Assembly (NCBI GenBank): GCA_024235895.1 | Contig: JACKLM010000002.1 | Coordinates: 558,001 to 622,000 of the forward strand | Length of the DNA stretch: 64,000 bases | Origin: Burkholderiaceae bacterium | Lineage (GTDB): Bacteria; Pseudomonadota; Gammaproteobacteria; Burkholderiales; Burkholderiaceae_C | Direction: 5' to 3' | In this document: positions 1 to 8,416 of the stretch, piece by piece | How the letters are laid out: every line of letters starts with the position of its first letter | Numbering within the stretch: the stretch's first letter is position 1 | The notes under the pieces: model-generated | The model's input: only the letters and a program-made list of their open reading frames with translations | Database searches by the model: none | Told to the model about the DNA's origin: nothing | Made by a program: the position numbers and the translations under genes

Positions 1-2
1 AT

Positions 3-143
3 TCGCGGCTGCGCGGCAGCGCCGACGACCCGCGCACGCTGGCCGGCGACGAATCGCTGCCGACGGCCGAGTTCAGCTTGCCGATCGGGACCCGGCCGCT
101 GGCACCGCCAGCGGCGTGGTCGCCCGGGGCGCTGCAGCGCTGA
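3..143 (+). CDS. 3' end of an unidentified gene (runs in from left edge)
   Basis: From the left edge an open frame with strongly GC-rich third positions runs to a TGA at 141-143, giving a 46-residue tail (contains ADDPRTLAGDESLP and ends ALQR). The codon pattern looks coding and the frame stays open to the edge, so this is probably the C-terminus of a gene lying mostly outside the window. No domain or motif is recognisable in so short a piece and I do not assign a function. Confidence 0.4.
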   Translation, partial: SRLRGSADDPRTLAGDESLPTAEFSLPIGTRPLAPPAAWSPGALQR

Positions 144-625
144 ATCGCGTTGGCGTTCGATCGACGAGGACTGCGTTGTCGGCGTTCGTCCGCGTTCGGT
201 CCGTTGCAGTCTTCGACGACCTGCTCGCATGTGGCATTCGACGACCAGCGCGAGCCGAGGCCAGCGGGTGCCCTTCCGCTCCATGCCCGGGGACAGTGCC
301 CCGGGCGCTCGCCAGGCACAAACAGTCCGCAGGACTGTTTGTGTCCGGGCTCGAAAACCAACACGGTGGCTCGCCACCGGGCGGCGGGTGCCCTCGGCCG
401 TAAGGCTCCTCCTTTACTTGCGGTCAAGGGTGCCCGCCGGCCTTGGCACGCGCGCAGGTCGAACGCCAGAGAAAGCGAAGAACCGACTTCCGTGACCGGC
501 AGCTACCTGCCGCCTCCGGCCCTTCGACCGCGGGCGCCACTCGAAAGCTCGAACGCCATCCCGTGTGAGTCGCGCCGGGCGCGCGGGATCGGGGTGCGTG
601 CCGGCCGCGCAGGCCGGGCGGGGGC
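144..625. other. hairpin-rich intergenic stretch, no gene recognised
   Basis: This 482-base gap lies between the plus-strand gene tail and the end of the mla operon. Open frames here look like random GC-rich frames and I see no protein family in any of them. It contains three hairpins in a row, at 286-306, 317-343 and 364-379. The phrase GGGTGCCC recurs near 265, 387 and 426. The most likely role is transcript termination or RNA 3'-end structure between the two transcription units, but no hairpin is followed by a run of T. Confidence 0.4.
317..343. terminator. perfect 12-bp hairpin, terminator-like without T-run
   Basis: Bases 317-328 (CACAAACAGTCC) and 332-343 (GGACTGTTTGTG) are exact reverse complements separated by the three bases GCA. 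The stem is notably AT-rich for this genome. No T-tract follows on either strand, so a classical intrinsic terminator is not shown; it may be an RNA stability element or a protein-binding palindrome. Confidence 0.4.
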
Positions 626-979
626 TCAGCCGGCTGCGGCGGCCCGGCTCGCGGCCTTGTCGTCGCCGGCGATGCCGAGCAGCGTCGCCACCCCGTACAG
701 CCGGGCCAGTGCGGCGAGCTTGTCCGGTACCTCGGCAAGCTCGAACCCGAGCCCGCGCGACGTTGCCAGCCGCCGCGCCTGCAGCAGCAGCGCGATCGCG
801 CCGGTATCGAGCACCGCCAGCGCCGACGCATCGATGCGCAAGGCGCCCGAGGCCGGCAGCGCCCGCTCGACGCCGCGCAGCACCGCGGCCGCCTCGTCCA
901 TCGTCACCGTGGCCGGCAGCGCGAATCCGGCCGGCGCGACGGCCGGCGGCGCCACCTCGTCGCGGGCGGTCGCGCTCAC
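626..979 (-). CDS. mlaB: MlaB-like STAS-domain protein
   Basis: This 117-residue cytoplasmic protein has the STAS signature around DTGAIALLLQARR, which in MlaB carries the conserved small residues that dock on the MlaF ATPase. In the Mla system MlaB stabilises the MlaFE ABC complex that moves phospholipids between the outer and inner membranes. The start is GTG at 979 and overlaps the mlaC stop by four bases (GTGA), so the two are translationally coupled. It is the last gene of the mlaFEDACB order usual in beta-proteobacteria. STAS domains are divergent, so the assignment leans on position as well as sequence. Confidence 0.85.
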   Translation of the reverse strand: MSATARDEVAPPAVAPAGFALPATVTMDEAAAVLRGVERALPASGALRIDASALAVLDTGAIALLLQARRLATSRGLGFELAEVPDKLAALARLYGVATLLGIAGDDKAASRAAAAG

Positions 980-1686
980 TTCGACGGCGCGCCCGCGGAG
1001 GTGTCGGCAGGGGCGCTCGCCGGCGCTGCGTTGCGCTCGGCGAGCTTGGCGATCAGGCCGTCGATGCCCCCCGTGGCGATCTCCTGCGCGAAGCTGCTGC
1101 GGTACTGGTCGACGAGCCAGATCCCGAGCACGTTGACGTCGAAGATGCGCCAGCTCTCGCCGTGGCGCTCGAGCCGGTAGTCGAGCTGGATCGGCTCGTT
1201 GCCGCCGCCGCGCACCTCGCTGCGCACGAGCACGTTCTCGTCGCCGGGCCGCATGCGAAGCGGCATGAAGTGCAAGTCGGTTTCCGGCTTGACCTGCGCC
1301 AGCGCCCCGGCGTAGGTGCGCACCAGCAGCGTCTTGAACTCGCTCTGCAGCCGCTCGCGCTGCTCGGGTGACGCCTGCCGCCAGCGCACGCCGACCGCCG
1401 ACGCCGTCATGCGCGGGAAGTTCAGGTGCGGCAGCAGCTTCGCGTCCACGAGTGCGATCACCTTGGGGATGTCGCCGGCCTGGATCGCGGCGTCGGCCTT
1501 GACCGCGTCGAGCAGATTCTTCGAGATCTCGCGCACGAACGCGTCCGGGGCGGTGGCCGCGGCCCGCGCCGGCGTGGCGTGCAGCGCCAGCGCGCCGGCC
1601 GACAGCGCGGCCAGCGCGGCCAGCGCCCAGGCCCGGTTCAGGAACAAGCGTCGCATCGTCGTGGTGGTCGTCATCGTCGTCGTCAT
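976..1686 (-). CDS. mlaC: MlaC periplasmic phospholipid carrier
   Basis: MlaC ferries phospholipids through the periplasm between the MlaA complex and the inner-membrane MlaFEDB complex. From the ATG at 1686 the protein has 236 residues: a short threonine-rich start (MTTTMTTTTT), a signal peptide ending near ATPARA, then the Tol/MlaC fold with motifs such as FPRMTASAVG, RTYAGAL and WRIFDVNVLG. A longer frame opens at 1797, but its extra 37 residues are arginine-rich junk. ATGs at 1674 and 1656 are also possible starts; all three keep the signal peptide. A gap of 132 bases separates it from mlaA. Confidence 0.9.
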   Translation of the reverse strand: MTTTMTTTTTMRRLFLNRAWALAALAALSAGALALHATPARAAATAPDAFVREISKNLLDAVKADAAIQAGDIPKVIALVDAKLLPHLNFPRMTASAVGVRWRQASPEQRERLQSEFKTLLVRTYAGALAQVKPETDLHFMPLRMRPGDENVLVRSEVRGGGNEPIQLDYRLERHGESWRIFDVNVLGIWLVDQYRSSFAQEIATGGIDGLIAKLAERNAAPASAPADTSAGAPSK

Positions 1687-1818
1687 CCTGTCTTCGCGCC
1701 GCGCGCCCCGGTTCGGGCGCCGGCGGCGTCGCGTGTCGAGCCGGGTCGCAGCACCTGCGCGCCGCTCTTCAACGCGCCGGCATGGCCTGCGGTGCACCGG
1801 CGCACACGGGCGGGGTCT

Positions 1819-2565
1819 TCAGCGCGCGGCTGGCTCCTCCCAGTCGGGCTCGGGCAGCGGCGGCGGGTCCCCGTCGTAGACCAGGTTGCGCCGCCGCGCC
1901 AGGTAGGCGTCGCGCAGGAAGACGTAGCGGTCCAGCGCCGCCTGCTCCAGCAGCCGGCTCGCACCCAGCAGCCGGGCGCGCGTGTCGACCACGTTCAGCA
2001 GGCTCGCGATGGTGATCTGCGCCTCCTCGAGCCCGATGCGCGCGGTCGACGTCGCCGCCATGTCCAGCGGGCGGCCCGCGGTGTCGCGCACGCTCGACGG
2101 CCCGAGCAGCGGCAGCACCAGGTAGGGCCCCGCCGGCAGCCCCCAGCGGCCCAGTGTCTGGCCGAAGTCCTCGCTCTGGCGCTCCAGCCCGGCCTCGGTG
2201 CCGATGTCCAGCAGCCCGCCGAAGCCGAAGACCGAGTTCACCGCCACCCGCATCGTCATCGTCAGCGCCGGCTCGGGTTTGGCCTGCAGCAGGTGGTTGA
2301 CCGCCGACCACGCGTCGTCGAGGTTGCCGAAGAAGTTGCCCACGCCGGTGCGCACGAACGACGGCACCTGGTCGCGCCAGGTGCGCGCCACCGGCGCGAG
2401 CACGGCGTCGTCGACGGCGTCGTTGAAGCGCTGCATGCCGCGGTTGTAGCCCTCGAAGGGGTCGTCCGGGTTGGGGTTCGGCACGCTCGCGCAGCCGCCG
2501 AGTGCGGCCGCCAGCGCCAGCAGCACGGCGGCGGTCCAGCGGCGCGGGGTGACGGCCTCGATCAT
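1819..2565 (-). CDS. mlaA: MlaA (VacJ) outer-membrane lipoprotein
   Basis: MlaA sits in the outer membrane, where it removes phospholipids from the outer leaflet and passes them to MlaC. The 248-residue product has a lipobox (LGGCAS, Cys near residue 25), then the family hallmarks DPFEGYNR, FNDAVDD, RTGVGNFF and GGLLDIGTEAGL. The length matches the family. It is in line with mlaD (58 bases upstream) and mlaC (132 bases downstream). Confidence 0.93.
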   Translation of the reverse strand: MIEAVTPRRWTAAVLLALAAALGGCASVPNPNPDDPFEGYNRGMQRFNDAVDDAVLAPVARTWRDQVPSFVRTGVGNFFGNLDDAWSAVNHLLQAKPEPALTMTMRVAVNSVFGFGGLLDIGTEAGLERQSEDFGQTLGRWGLPAGPYLVLPLLGPSSVRDTAGRPLDMAATSTARIGLEEAQITIASLLNVVDTRARLLGASRLLEQAALDRYVFLRDAYLARRRNLVYDGDPPPLPEPDWEEPAAR

Positions 2566-2623
2566 CGGACGACCCCCCGCTCCTGGCGCCGAGGGACGAG
2601 CGCCCGGGAGCAGCCCGACGTGT

Positions 2624-3097
2624 TCATTGCCCGCCCCCGCCGGCCCCCGCCGCGCTGTTGGCGAGGAACTGCCCGATCAGGTTCTCCAGCACCACCGCCG
2701 ACTGCGTCTGCACGATGCGGCCGCCGTCGGCGAGCATCGCCTCGTCCGGGCCGGGCTCCAGGCCGATGTACTGGTCGCCGAGCAGCCCGGCGGTCAGGAT
2801 CTTGGCCGAGGTGTCCTTCGGAAACGCGAACCCGCTGCGGATGCTCATCGTCACCACCCCCTCGTAGGTCACCGGATCCAGCCCGATCGAGGTCACGCGG
2901 CCGACCAGCACCCCGGCGCTGCGCACCGGCGCGCGCGCCTTCAGGCCGCCGATGTTGGTGAAGCGCGCCTGGAGCGTGTACGAGTCGCCGCCGTCGAAAT
3001 TGCCCAGGTTGGCCGCCCTCATCGCCAGGAAGACGAGCGCGATCATGCCCAGCAGCACGAACAGCCCGACCAGGGTCTCGATGCCTTTCTTCGCCAT
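2624..3097 (-). CDS. mlaD: MlaD inner-membrane MCE-domain protein
   Basis: MlaD is the lipid-binding MCE subunit of the MlaFEDB transporter, anchored in the inner membrane with its ring in the periplasm. The 157-residue sequence has one N-terminal membrane helix (about residues 8-27) followed by a single MCE domain, visible in TNIGGLKARAPVR, GVLVGRVTSI and LLGDQYIGL. The C-terminus ends in a glycine-rich tail. The length agrees with single-MCE MlaD proteins. mlaE lies 76 bases upstream. Confidence 0.93.
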   Translation of the reverse strand: MAKKGIETLVGLFVLLGMIALVFLAMRAANLGNFDGGDSYTLQARFTNIGGLKARAPVRSAGVLVGRVTSIGLDPVTYEGVVTMSIRSGFAFPKDTSAKILTAGLLGDQYIGLEPGPDEAMLADGGRIVQTQSAVVLENLIGQFLANSAAGAGGGGQ

Positions 3098-3173
3098 GCT
3101 TTGGATCCTTGCCAGTCGTCGCGGGGAGGCCAGCGGTTGCAGGGTGTCGGGTCGGGGTGCCGTCGGCGTGCCG

Positions 3174-3953
3174 TCACGGCGTCGTGAACATCAGCGCCGT
3201 GAGCACGAAGTCCGTGCCCAGCACCGCCAGCGACGAGATCACGACCGTGCGCGTCGTCGCGTAGGCCACGCCCTCCGGCGTGGCCTCGGTCTCGTAGCCC
3301 TGGTACAGCGCCACCGCGGTGCAGATGACGCCGAACACCGCCGCCTTGACGATGCCGTTGCCGACGTCGCGCCACCAGTCCACCCCGTTCTGCATCACCG
3401 ACCAGAAGTTGCCGGCGTCGACGCCGATCAGCCCCACCGCCACCACCCAGGCCCCGAGGATGCCGACGGCCGAGAACATCGCCGCCAGCAGGGGCATCGC
3501 GACGATGCCGCCGAGGAAACGCGGCGCCAGCACGCGCTGGCGCGGGTCGACCGCCATCAGCTCCATCGCCGCGAGCTGCTCGCCGGCCTTCATCAGCCCG
3601 ATCTCGGCCGTCAGCGAGGTGCCGGCGCGGCCGGCGAACAGCAGCGCCGTCACCACCGGCCCGAGCTCGCGCACCAGCGACAGGTTGACGATCAGCCCCA
3701 GGCTCTCGGCCGCGCCGTAGGTCACCAGCGCGTAGTACATCTGCAGCGCCAGCACGAAGCCGACCGCGACCCCGGAGGCGACGATGATCAGCAGCGAGCG
3801 GTTGCCGATCGCGTGGATCTGGTGCACGACGAGGTAGAAGCGCCGCAGCGACCCCGGCAGCGCGCGCAGCAGGTCGAGGAAGAACAGCGCCGCGTGGCCG
3901 AAGCCGTGCAGCACCCGCAGCGTGCGAGCGCCGAGCTCGGCGAGCAGGTTCAT
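3174..3953 (-). CDS. mlaE: MlaE ABC permease
   Basis: MlaE is the permease of the Mla phospholipid ABC transporter. The 259-residue product is strongly hydrophobic with about five membrane segments and carries family motifs such as RELGPVVTALLFAGR and TAEIGLMKAGEQ. I place the start at the ATG at 3953, which overlaps the mlaF stop in an ATGA junction. The same frame stays open further upstream, but only as a shadow of mlaF. Confidence 0.95.
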   Translation of the reverse strand: MNLLAELGARTLRVLHGFGHAALFFLDLLRALPGSLRRFYLVVHQIHAIGNRSLLIIVASGVAVGFVLALQMYYALVTYGAAESLGLIVNLSLVRELGPVVTALLFAGRAGTSLTAEIGLMKAGEQLAAMELMAVDPRQRVLAPRFLGGIVAMPLLAAMFSAVGILGAWVVAVGLIGVDAGNFWSVMQNGVDWWRDVGNGIVKAAVFGVICTAVALYQGYETEATPEGVAYATTRTVVISSLAVLGTDFVLTALMFTTP

Positions 3954-4876
3954 CGCGGCGCCCCCGCTCCAGCACCGGTGGCGCCGGCGCCGGCCCCGGC
4001 CGCCCCACCCGCGGCGGCGAGCCCGAAATCCGCGTCGAGCTCGGGCGCCGGGTAGTGGAACTTGACCGGCCCGTCGGGCTCGCCGCGCACGAACTGGCGC
4101 ACCTCGGGGTCGGTCGAATCCATCAACTCCTTCGGCGTGCCCTGGGCGACGAGGCGGCCGCCGGCGGCCATCAACACGACCCAGTCGGAGATCGCCATGC
4201 ACTCGGGCACGTCGTGCGAGACGACGAGCGAGGTCGCGCCGGTGACGTCGTTGAGCGTGCGGATCAGCTTGGCCGCCACGCCCATCGAGATCAGGTCGAG
4301 CCCGGCGAAGGGCTCGTCGTACATGATCAGCTCGGGGTCGAGCGCGATCGCGCGCGCCAGCGCGATGCGCCGCGCCATGCCGCCCGAGACCTCGGCGATG
4401 CGCAGCGAGGCCGCGCCGCGCAGCCCGACCGCGTTGAGCTTCATCAGCACGATGTCGCGGATCATCGCCTCCGGCAGGTCGGTGTGCTCGCGCAGCGGGA
4501 AGGCGACGTTCTCGAACACCGTCAGGTCGGTGAACAGCGCGCCGAACTGGAACAGCATCCCCAGCCGCCGGCGCAGCGCGTGCATCTGCGCCTTGTCGCC
4601 GACGTCGAGCACCTGACCGTCGAAGACGACGCGGCCCTTCGTGGCCGCGTGCACGCCGCCGATCAGCCGCAGCAGCGTCGTCTTGCCGCAGCCCGACCCG
4701 CCGAGGATGGACGTCACCTTGCCGCGCTCGAAACGCAGCGAGATGTCGGCGAGGATCGTGCGCCGCTCGTCGTAGCCGAACGTGACGCGGTCGATCTCGA
4801 TGAGGGCGTCGGGGGGGGTCAAGCGCGGACGATGCCCGGGCGGTGTCCGACCCGGGAGCGGGCACGGCGGGCGCAT
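3950..4876 (-). CDS. mlaF: MlaF ABC ATPase
   Basis: MlaF powers the MlaFEDB phospholipid transporter at the inner membrane. In 308 residues the Walker A loop GGSGCGKTT is at 59-67, the ABC signature EVSGGM at 162-167 (usually LSGGM or LSGGQ) and Walker B LIMYDEP at 183-189. The last 35 residues are an alanine/glycine-rich tail unusual for MlaF. The ATG at 4876 gives about 23 residues before the conserved start of the domain; a TTG at codon 19 would give a more typical length. It is the first gene of mlaFEDACB. Confidence 0.93.
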   Translation of the reverse strand: MRPPCPLPGRTPPGHRPRLTPPDALIEIDRVTFGYDERRTILADISLRFERGKVTSILGGSGCGKTTLLRLIGGVHAATKGRVVFDGQVLDVGDKAQMHALRRRLGMLFQFGALFTDLTVFENVAFPLREHTDLPEAMIRDIVLMKLNAVGLRGAASLRIAEVSGGMARRIALARAIALDPELIMYDEPFAGLDLISMGVAAKLIRTLNDVTGATSLVVSHDVPECMAISDWVVLMAAGGRLVAQGTPKELMDSTDPEVRQFVRGEPDGPVKFHYPAPELDADFGLAAAGGAAGAGAGATGAGAGAPR

Positions 4877-4943
4877 GTTCTTCTATACAGGCAGTATCGC
4901 ATGCCGCTCGCAGCCCCCGTATTCATCCGAGACCGCGCCGGCG

Positions 4944-7352
4944 TCAGACTGCCGGCTTCGCGGGCCGACGCCCGACGGAAGGCCTCGCGCGCCAGGCGAA
5001 CCAGGTGGCCGCAACCAGCATCCCGGCCATCGACAGGCCGATCGCCGCCAGATGCGCGAGTGCGAATCGGATCCCGAGCGCCAGGCCCGAGACATAGGTG
5101 TCCCGGCTGGCACTGAGCAGGAACTGCAGCGCCGAGAACATCCGGCCGTACTTGACGATCGCATCCTGCGTGCCGGCCGATGCCAGCAGCCAGCCCAGCC
5201 CGACGCTCGACAGTGCCCACAGGACACCGACGACGATACGCCGTCGGTCGGGCGCGATCGCGGCGCCGACCAGGACGCTCGCGGTCAGTCCCACCAGGCA
5301 TGCGTAGGCGAGCACGCAGGCTGTCGCGCGGATGCCGCCGCCACCGGCCATCAGCTCGGTCAGGTTGTCGGTGGCCGCCCAGCTGACGACGACCAGGTGC
5401 CACGCGGGCAGGACCCACAGCCCGTGCAGGATCAGATGCGCGACGCTGCCGCCTCGCCAGCCAGGTGGCAGAAGCGCGCCGTGCAGCGCGCTGCCGAGCG
5501 CCAGCGCCCAGACGACACCCGCCAGCAGGACCGCCAGGCGGCCCGTGAGCTCGATTGCAGGTGCGATGTCGAGCACCGGTGCCCCGACCAGATCGTGCAG
5601 GCTCTCGAGGGGCGCCGCGACGAGCAGCAGCAGTGCCAGCGCCAGCGGGCCGGCGACGAGCGCCGCGGCGACCTGCGCGACCGGCACGCCGCGGGACGGC
5701 ACGGCGGCCCGTCCGATCCATGGGGGCAGGCCGAACATCGCGAGCGCAACCGCCGGGATCACCAGCGCCGACCACGGCCGGCCGTCAGGCGCCAGCAGCT
5801 CGCGCAGGTTGTAGGGCACAGTCGGCACCAAGGCCAGCGCCAGACCCGATGCGAGCACGACGGCAGTCGCGAAGGCCGCCAGGACCGCCACGCGGGCGGC
5901 GGCGCGGTCTGAGCCGACGGGCACGCTCGGCCCACCGTACACCCGCGGATCCGGCGCGACCTGCCCGGCAGCATCATCCAGCGCCCGATCCTCGGCTGCG
6001 GTCACTGCCCGGATGCGGTACCCCTCGACGCGTTGCGGCCTGGTCCGCGCGGACGACGGCCAAAGCCCGACCGCCATCAGGCCTGCGGCCGCAGCGATGA
6101 GCACGTCGCCGGTATCGACGACACGGCCGGGAAGCAGGACCTGGAGGACCTCGACGACGGTCGCGAGTGCCGCGGCACTGACCGCCGCAACGGCGGCGCG
6201 TCCGGCACGCGATCGCGGCCAGGGACCCAGAACCCATGCCACCGTCAATGCGAATCCGCCGTAGATGGCCACGCGCCGCAGCGCGTTCGTCACGAGGTAG
6301 AGCTCCGTCGCCGTCGCGTAGCTGGCAAAGGGCGTCATGTCCAGCATGAGGGTGCGCTCTCGCAGCGCCTGCGGCTCGCTCGCAAAATCGAACGGCCAGG
6401 TCTGCAGGGCGATGATCGACAGCGCCGCCAGCAAGGGCCAGACCCACGCGATCCTGCGTGCGATCGAGGGGTCGCCGACCGAGGCGCGACGCTTGCCGGT
6501 CCACCGTACCGCGGTGGCCACAGCGACGCCCGCAGCCGCCGCGACGATGTCGGTCGTGTCGACGACACGCGACAGGACCAGGATCTGCGCCAGCTCGAGC
6601 AACGCCGCCAGGGCCACGAGCGCCAGGCCCGCGGCGCCGGGCGCGATCGACCACGCACGGCGTATCAGCAAGGCCGCCAGGGCCCAGATGGTCGCGTCCA
6701 GGGCGAAGTCGACCAATCCGGCCACGGGCTGCGCATCCCACGTGGCAAAGGGCAGCAGTTGCACCTTGCCCGACTTCCACTTGTCGACGATTTCCGAGCG
6801 GCTGACGGTGAGATCCAGCGGCAGCAGCGCGTAGACGACCAGGCCGATCACGTACACGAGGGCTGCCCTGCGCCACGCCGCGTCGGGCGACGCGCTGCGC
6901 TGCCAGAAGCTCCGCGGCACCAGGGGCCAGGCCAGAACGCCCAGCGCGGCGCCGATCGATTGCGCGACGATGTCCGACAGCGTCGGCTGACGGCCGGCGA
7001 AAAAGGTCTGCGCGAACTCCAGCGAGACGGCCAGTGCACTGCAAGCAGCCCAGACCACGACCGCGGTCAGCGCGATCGCCATGGCCGATCGCAGGCGCAA
7101 GCGCGACGCGACCGCAGCCAGCCAAAGCAGCGCAAGCGGCAGTGCCAGCAGCAAGTTGGCGGCGAAGTCGGGCCGCGACGCGATCGTCAGCGGCCCCTCG
7201 AGCAAGGCCGCGAAGCGCGCCCAGGCCTGCCCGGGGTCCGCGGGGGCCCAGCGCAGGGGAACCAGGCTGCCGTAGACCGGAAAGGCCGTGTAGGCCAGCG
7301 CTGCGAGCAGCGGCCAGCGAGAAGGGCGCGCGGACGCGTTCTGAGCCTCCAT
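4944..7352 (-). CDS. large membrane protein with three VanZ-like motifs
   Basis: From the ATG at 7352 this encodes 802 residues, most of them membrane-embedded. VanZ-like proteins are short integral membrane proteins of mostly unknown biochemical role. Here the VanZ hallmark (E-x-x-Q, then GR or SR, then a D-x-x-D pair) occurs three times: at about 110-128 (LEFAQ, GRQPTLSD), 252-269 (LLELAQ, SRVVDTTD) and 399-416 (VVEVLQ, GRVVDTGD). The remaining 370 residues form a second, unrelated-looking membrane region with roughly eight segments. Some XrtA-type EPS loci contain VanZ-family proteins, so a link to the polysaccharide is possible but not shown. The frame opens at 7439, but residues before 7352 look non-coding. 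Confidence 0.75.
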   Translation of the reverse strand: MEAQNASARPSRWPLLAALAYTAFPVYGSLVPLRWAPADPGQAWARFAALLEGPLTIASRPDFAANLLLALPLALLWLAAVASRLRLRSAMAIALTAVVVWAACSALAVSLEFAQTFFAGRQPTLSDIVAQSIGAALGVLAWPLVPRSFWQRSASPDAAWRRAALVYVIGLVVYALLPLDLTVSRSEIVDKWKSGKVQLLPFATWDAQPVAGLVDFALDATIWALAALLIRRAWSIAPGAAGLALVALAALLELAQILVLSRVVDTTDIVAAAAGVAVATAVRWTGKRRASVGDPSIARRIAWVWPLLAALSIIALQTWPFDFASEPQALRERTLMLDMTPFASYATATELYLVTNALRRVAIYGGFALTVAWVLGPWPRSRAGRAAVAAVSAAALATVVEVLQVLLPGRVVDTGDVLIAAAAGLMAVGLWPSSARTRPQRVEGYRIRAVTAAEDRALDDAAGQVAPDPRVYGGPSVPVGSDRAAARVAVLAAFATAVVLASGLALALVPTVPYNLRELLAPDGRPWSALVIPAVALAMFGLPPWIGRAAVPSRGVPVAQVAAALVAGPLALALLLLVAAPLESLHDLVGAPVLDIAPAIELTGRLAVLLAGVVWALALGSALHGALLPPGWRGGSVAHLILHGLWVLPAWHLVVVSWAATDNLTELMAGGGGIRATACVLAYACLVGLTASVLVGAAIAPDRRRIVVGVLWALSSVGLGWLLASAGTQDAIVKYGRMFSALQFLLSASRDTYVSGLALGIRFALAHLAAIGLSMAGMLVAATWFAWRARPSVGRRPAKPAV

Positions 7353-7504
7353 CACCTGGCAGTATCCGCGAGGCCCGCGCCGCCTGCCGGGCGGCGATCG
7401 TCGATACTGCGCCGCGACGCATTCATTCCGGCATTGCACGTGCTGCGCGACCGCTTCGCTTCGCCACCGTGCGCCGCCCTCGGGTGGCGCGCAGGCGACG
7501 ACGC

Positions 7505-8371
7505 ATGACCGAGCACGAGCCCTCCCTCCTGGCCGGCGCGCTGCGTCGCGCGCGAGCGGGCGACACCATCGTCCTCCCCCCCGGCGTCCACGCCGGCGCG
7601 GTCGGCATCATCACCCAGCCCGGCCTGACCCTCACCAGCCCCGGCCCCGGCGCCGTGCTGCGCGCCGACGGGCGCCATGCCGAAGGCAAGGGGATCCTCG
7701 TCGTCCGCGCGCCAAGTGTGCGGATCGCGAACCTCGAATTCCGCGGCGCCCGCGTTCCCGCCGGCAACGGTGCCGGCATCCGCTTCGAGTCCGGCTCGCT
7801 GGTGCTGGACCGCTGCCGCTTCGTCGACAACGAGATGGGCATCCTCACGGCGGGCCGGCCGGACATGACGCTGGCGGTCACCCACTGCCACTTCGGCGAC
7901 GCCCCGCGCCACGACAGCGGCATGCTGCACCACCTGCTCTACGTCGGCGCGATCGGGCACTGCGTCGTCATGCACAGCCGCTTCGGCGGCGGCTGGCGCG
8001 GCCACCTGCTCAAGAGCCGCGCGCGCGTCAACCGCATCCTGTTCAACGAATTCGACGACGGCGAGGCCGGCGGCGCGTCGTACGAGGTGGAGTTTCCGAA
8101 CGGCGGCGACGCCATGGTGCTGGGTAACCGGATCGCGCAGTCGCCGGCGAGCGACAACCCGGCGATGCTGAGCATGGGTGCCGAGGGTGGCGGCGCGGGG
8201 CCGCACCGGCTGCTGCTGCGCGGCAACCACTTCGTCGACCGTCGCGCGCGCTCGGCCGACGCGCCGTCGCGCTTCGTCCACCTGTGGCCCGAGCGGCTCG
8301 CAGGGCCGCTGGAGGTGCTGGCCGAGGGCAATCGCTTCGACGGTGCCGGTCGGATCGGGTTGCCGGGCTGA
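7505..8371 (+). CDS. right-handed parallel beta-helix protein
   Basis: The 288-residue product opens with the NosD/pectate-lyase-type pattern DTIVLPPGVH, then alternating short strands such as GLTLTSPGPGAVL, RIANLEFRGA and DRCRFVDNEMGI, as in right-handed beta-helix proteins. Such folds serve in polysaccharide lyases, epimerases and surface proteins; I cannot tell which, and no signal peptide is visible. I chose the ATG at 7505, immediately before the conserved part. It is divergent from the VanZ-like gene across 152 bases and convergent with cysNC. Confidence 0.7.
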   Translation: MTEHEPSLLAGALRRARAGDTIVLPPGVHAGAVGIITQPGLTLTSPGPGAVLRADGRHAEGKGILVVRAPSVRIANLEFRGARVPAGNGAGIRFESGSLVLDRCRFVDNEMGILTAGRPDMTLAVTHCHFGDAPRHDSGMLHHLLYVGAIGHCVVMHSRFGGGWRGHLLKSRARVNRILFNEFDDGEAGGASYEVEFPNGGDAMVLGNRIAQSPASDNPAMLSMGAEGGGAGPHRLLLRGNHFVDRRARSADAPSRFVHLWPERLAGPLEVLAEGNRFDGAGRIGLPG

Positions 8372-8378
8372 AACGGCT

Positions 8379-8395
8379 GCCGCGCGCGACGCGGC
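8379..8395. terminator. short GC hairpin between convergent genes
   Basis: GCCGCG at 8379-8384 pairs with CGCGGC at 8390-8395 over a five-base loop, in the 45 bases between the convergent beta-helix gene and cysNC. There is no T-run, so terminator function is only suggested by position. Confidence 0.25.
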
Positions 8396-8416
8396 GCGCC
8401 CCCCCGCATCAGCGCC

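Noticed and set aside
3174..4865. Fusion of MlaF and MlaE in one 563-codon frame
   Set aside because: Upstream of 3953 the frame encodes arginine-rich nonsense, and mlaF is clear in another frame with an ATGA junction.
4877..4905. LexA-box-like sequence before mlaF
   Set aside because: Only one half resembles CTGTATA; the second half of the palindrome is missing.
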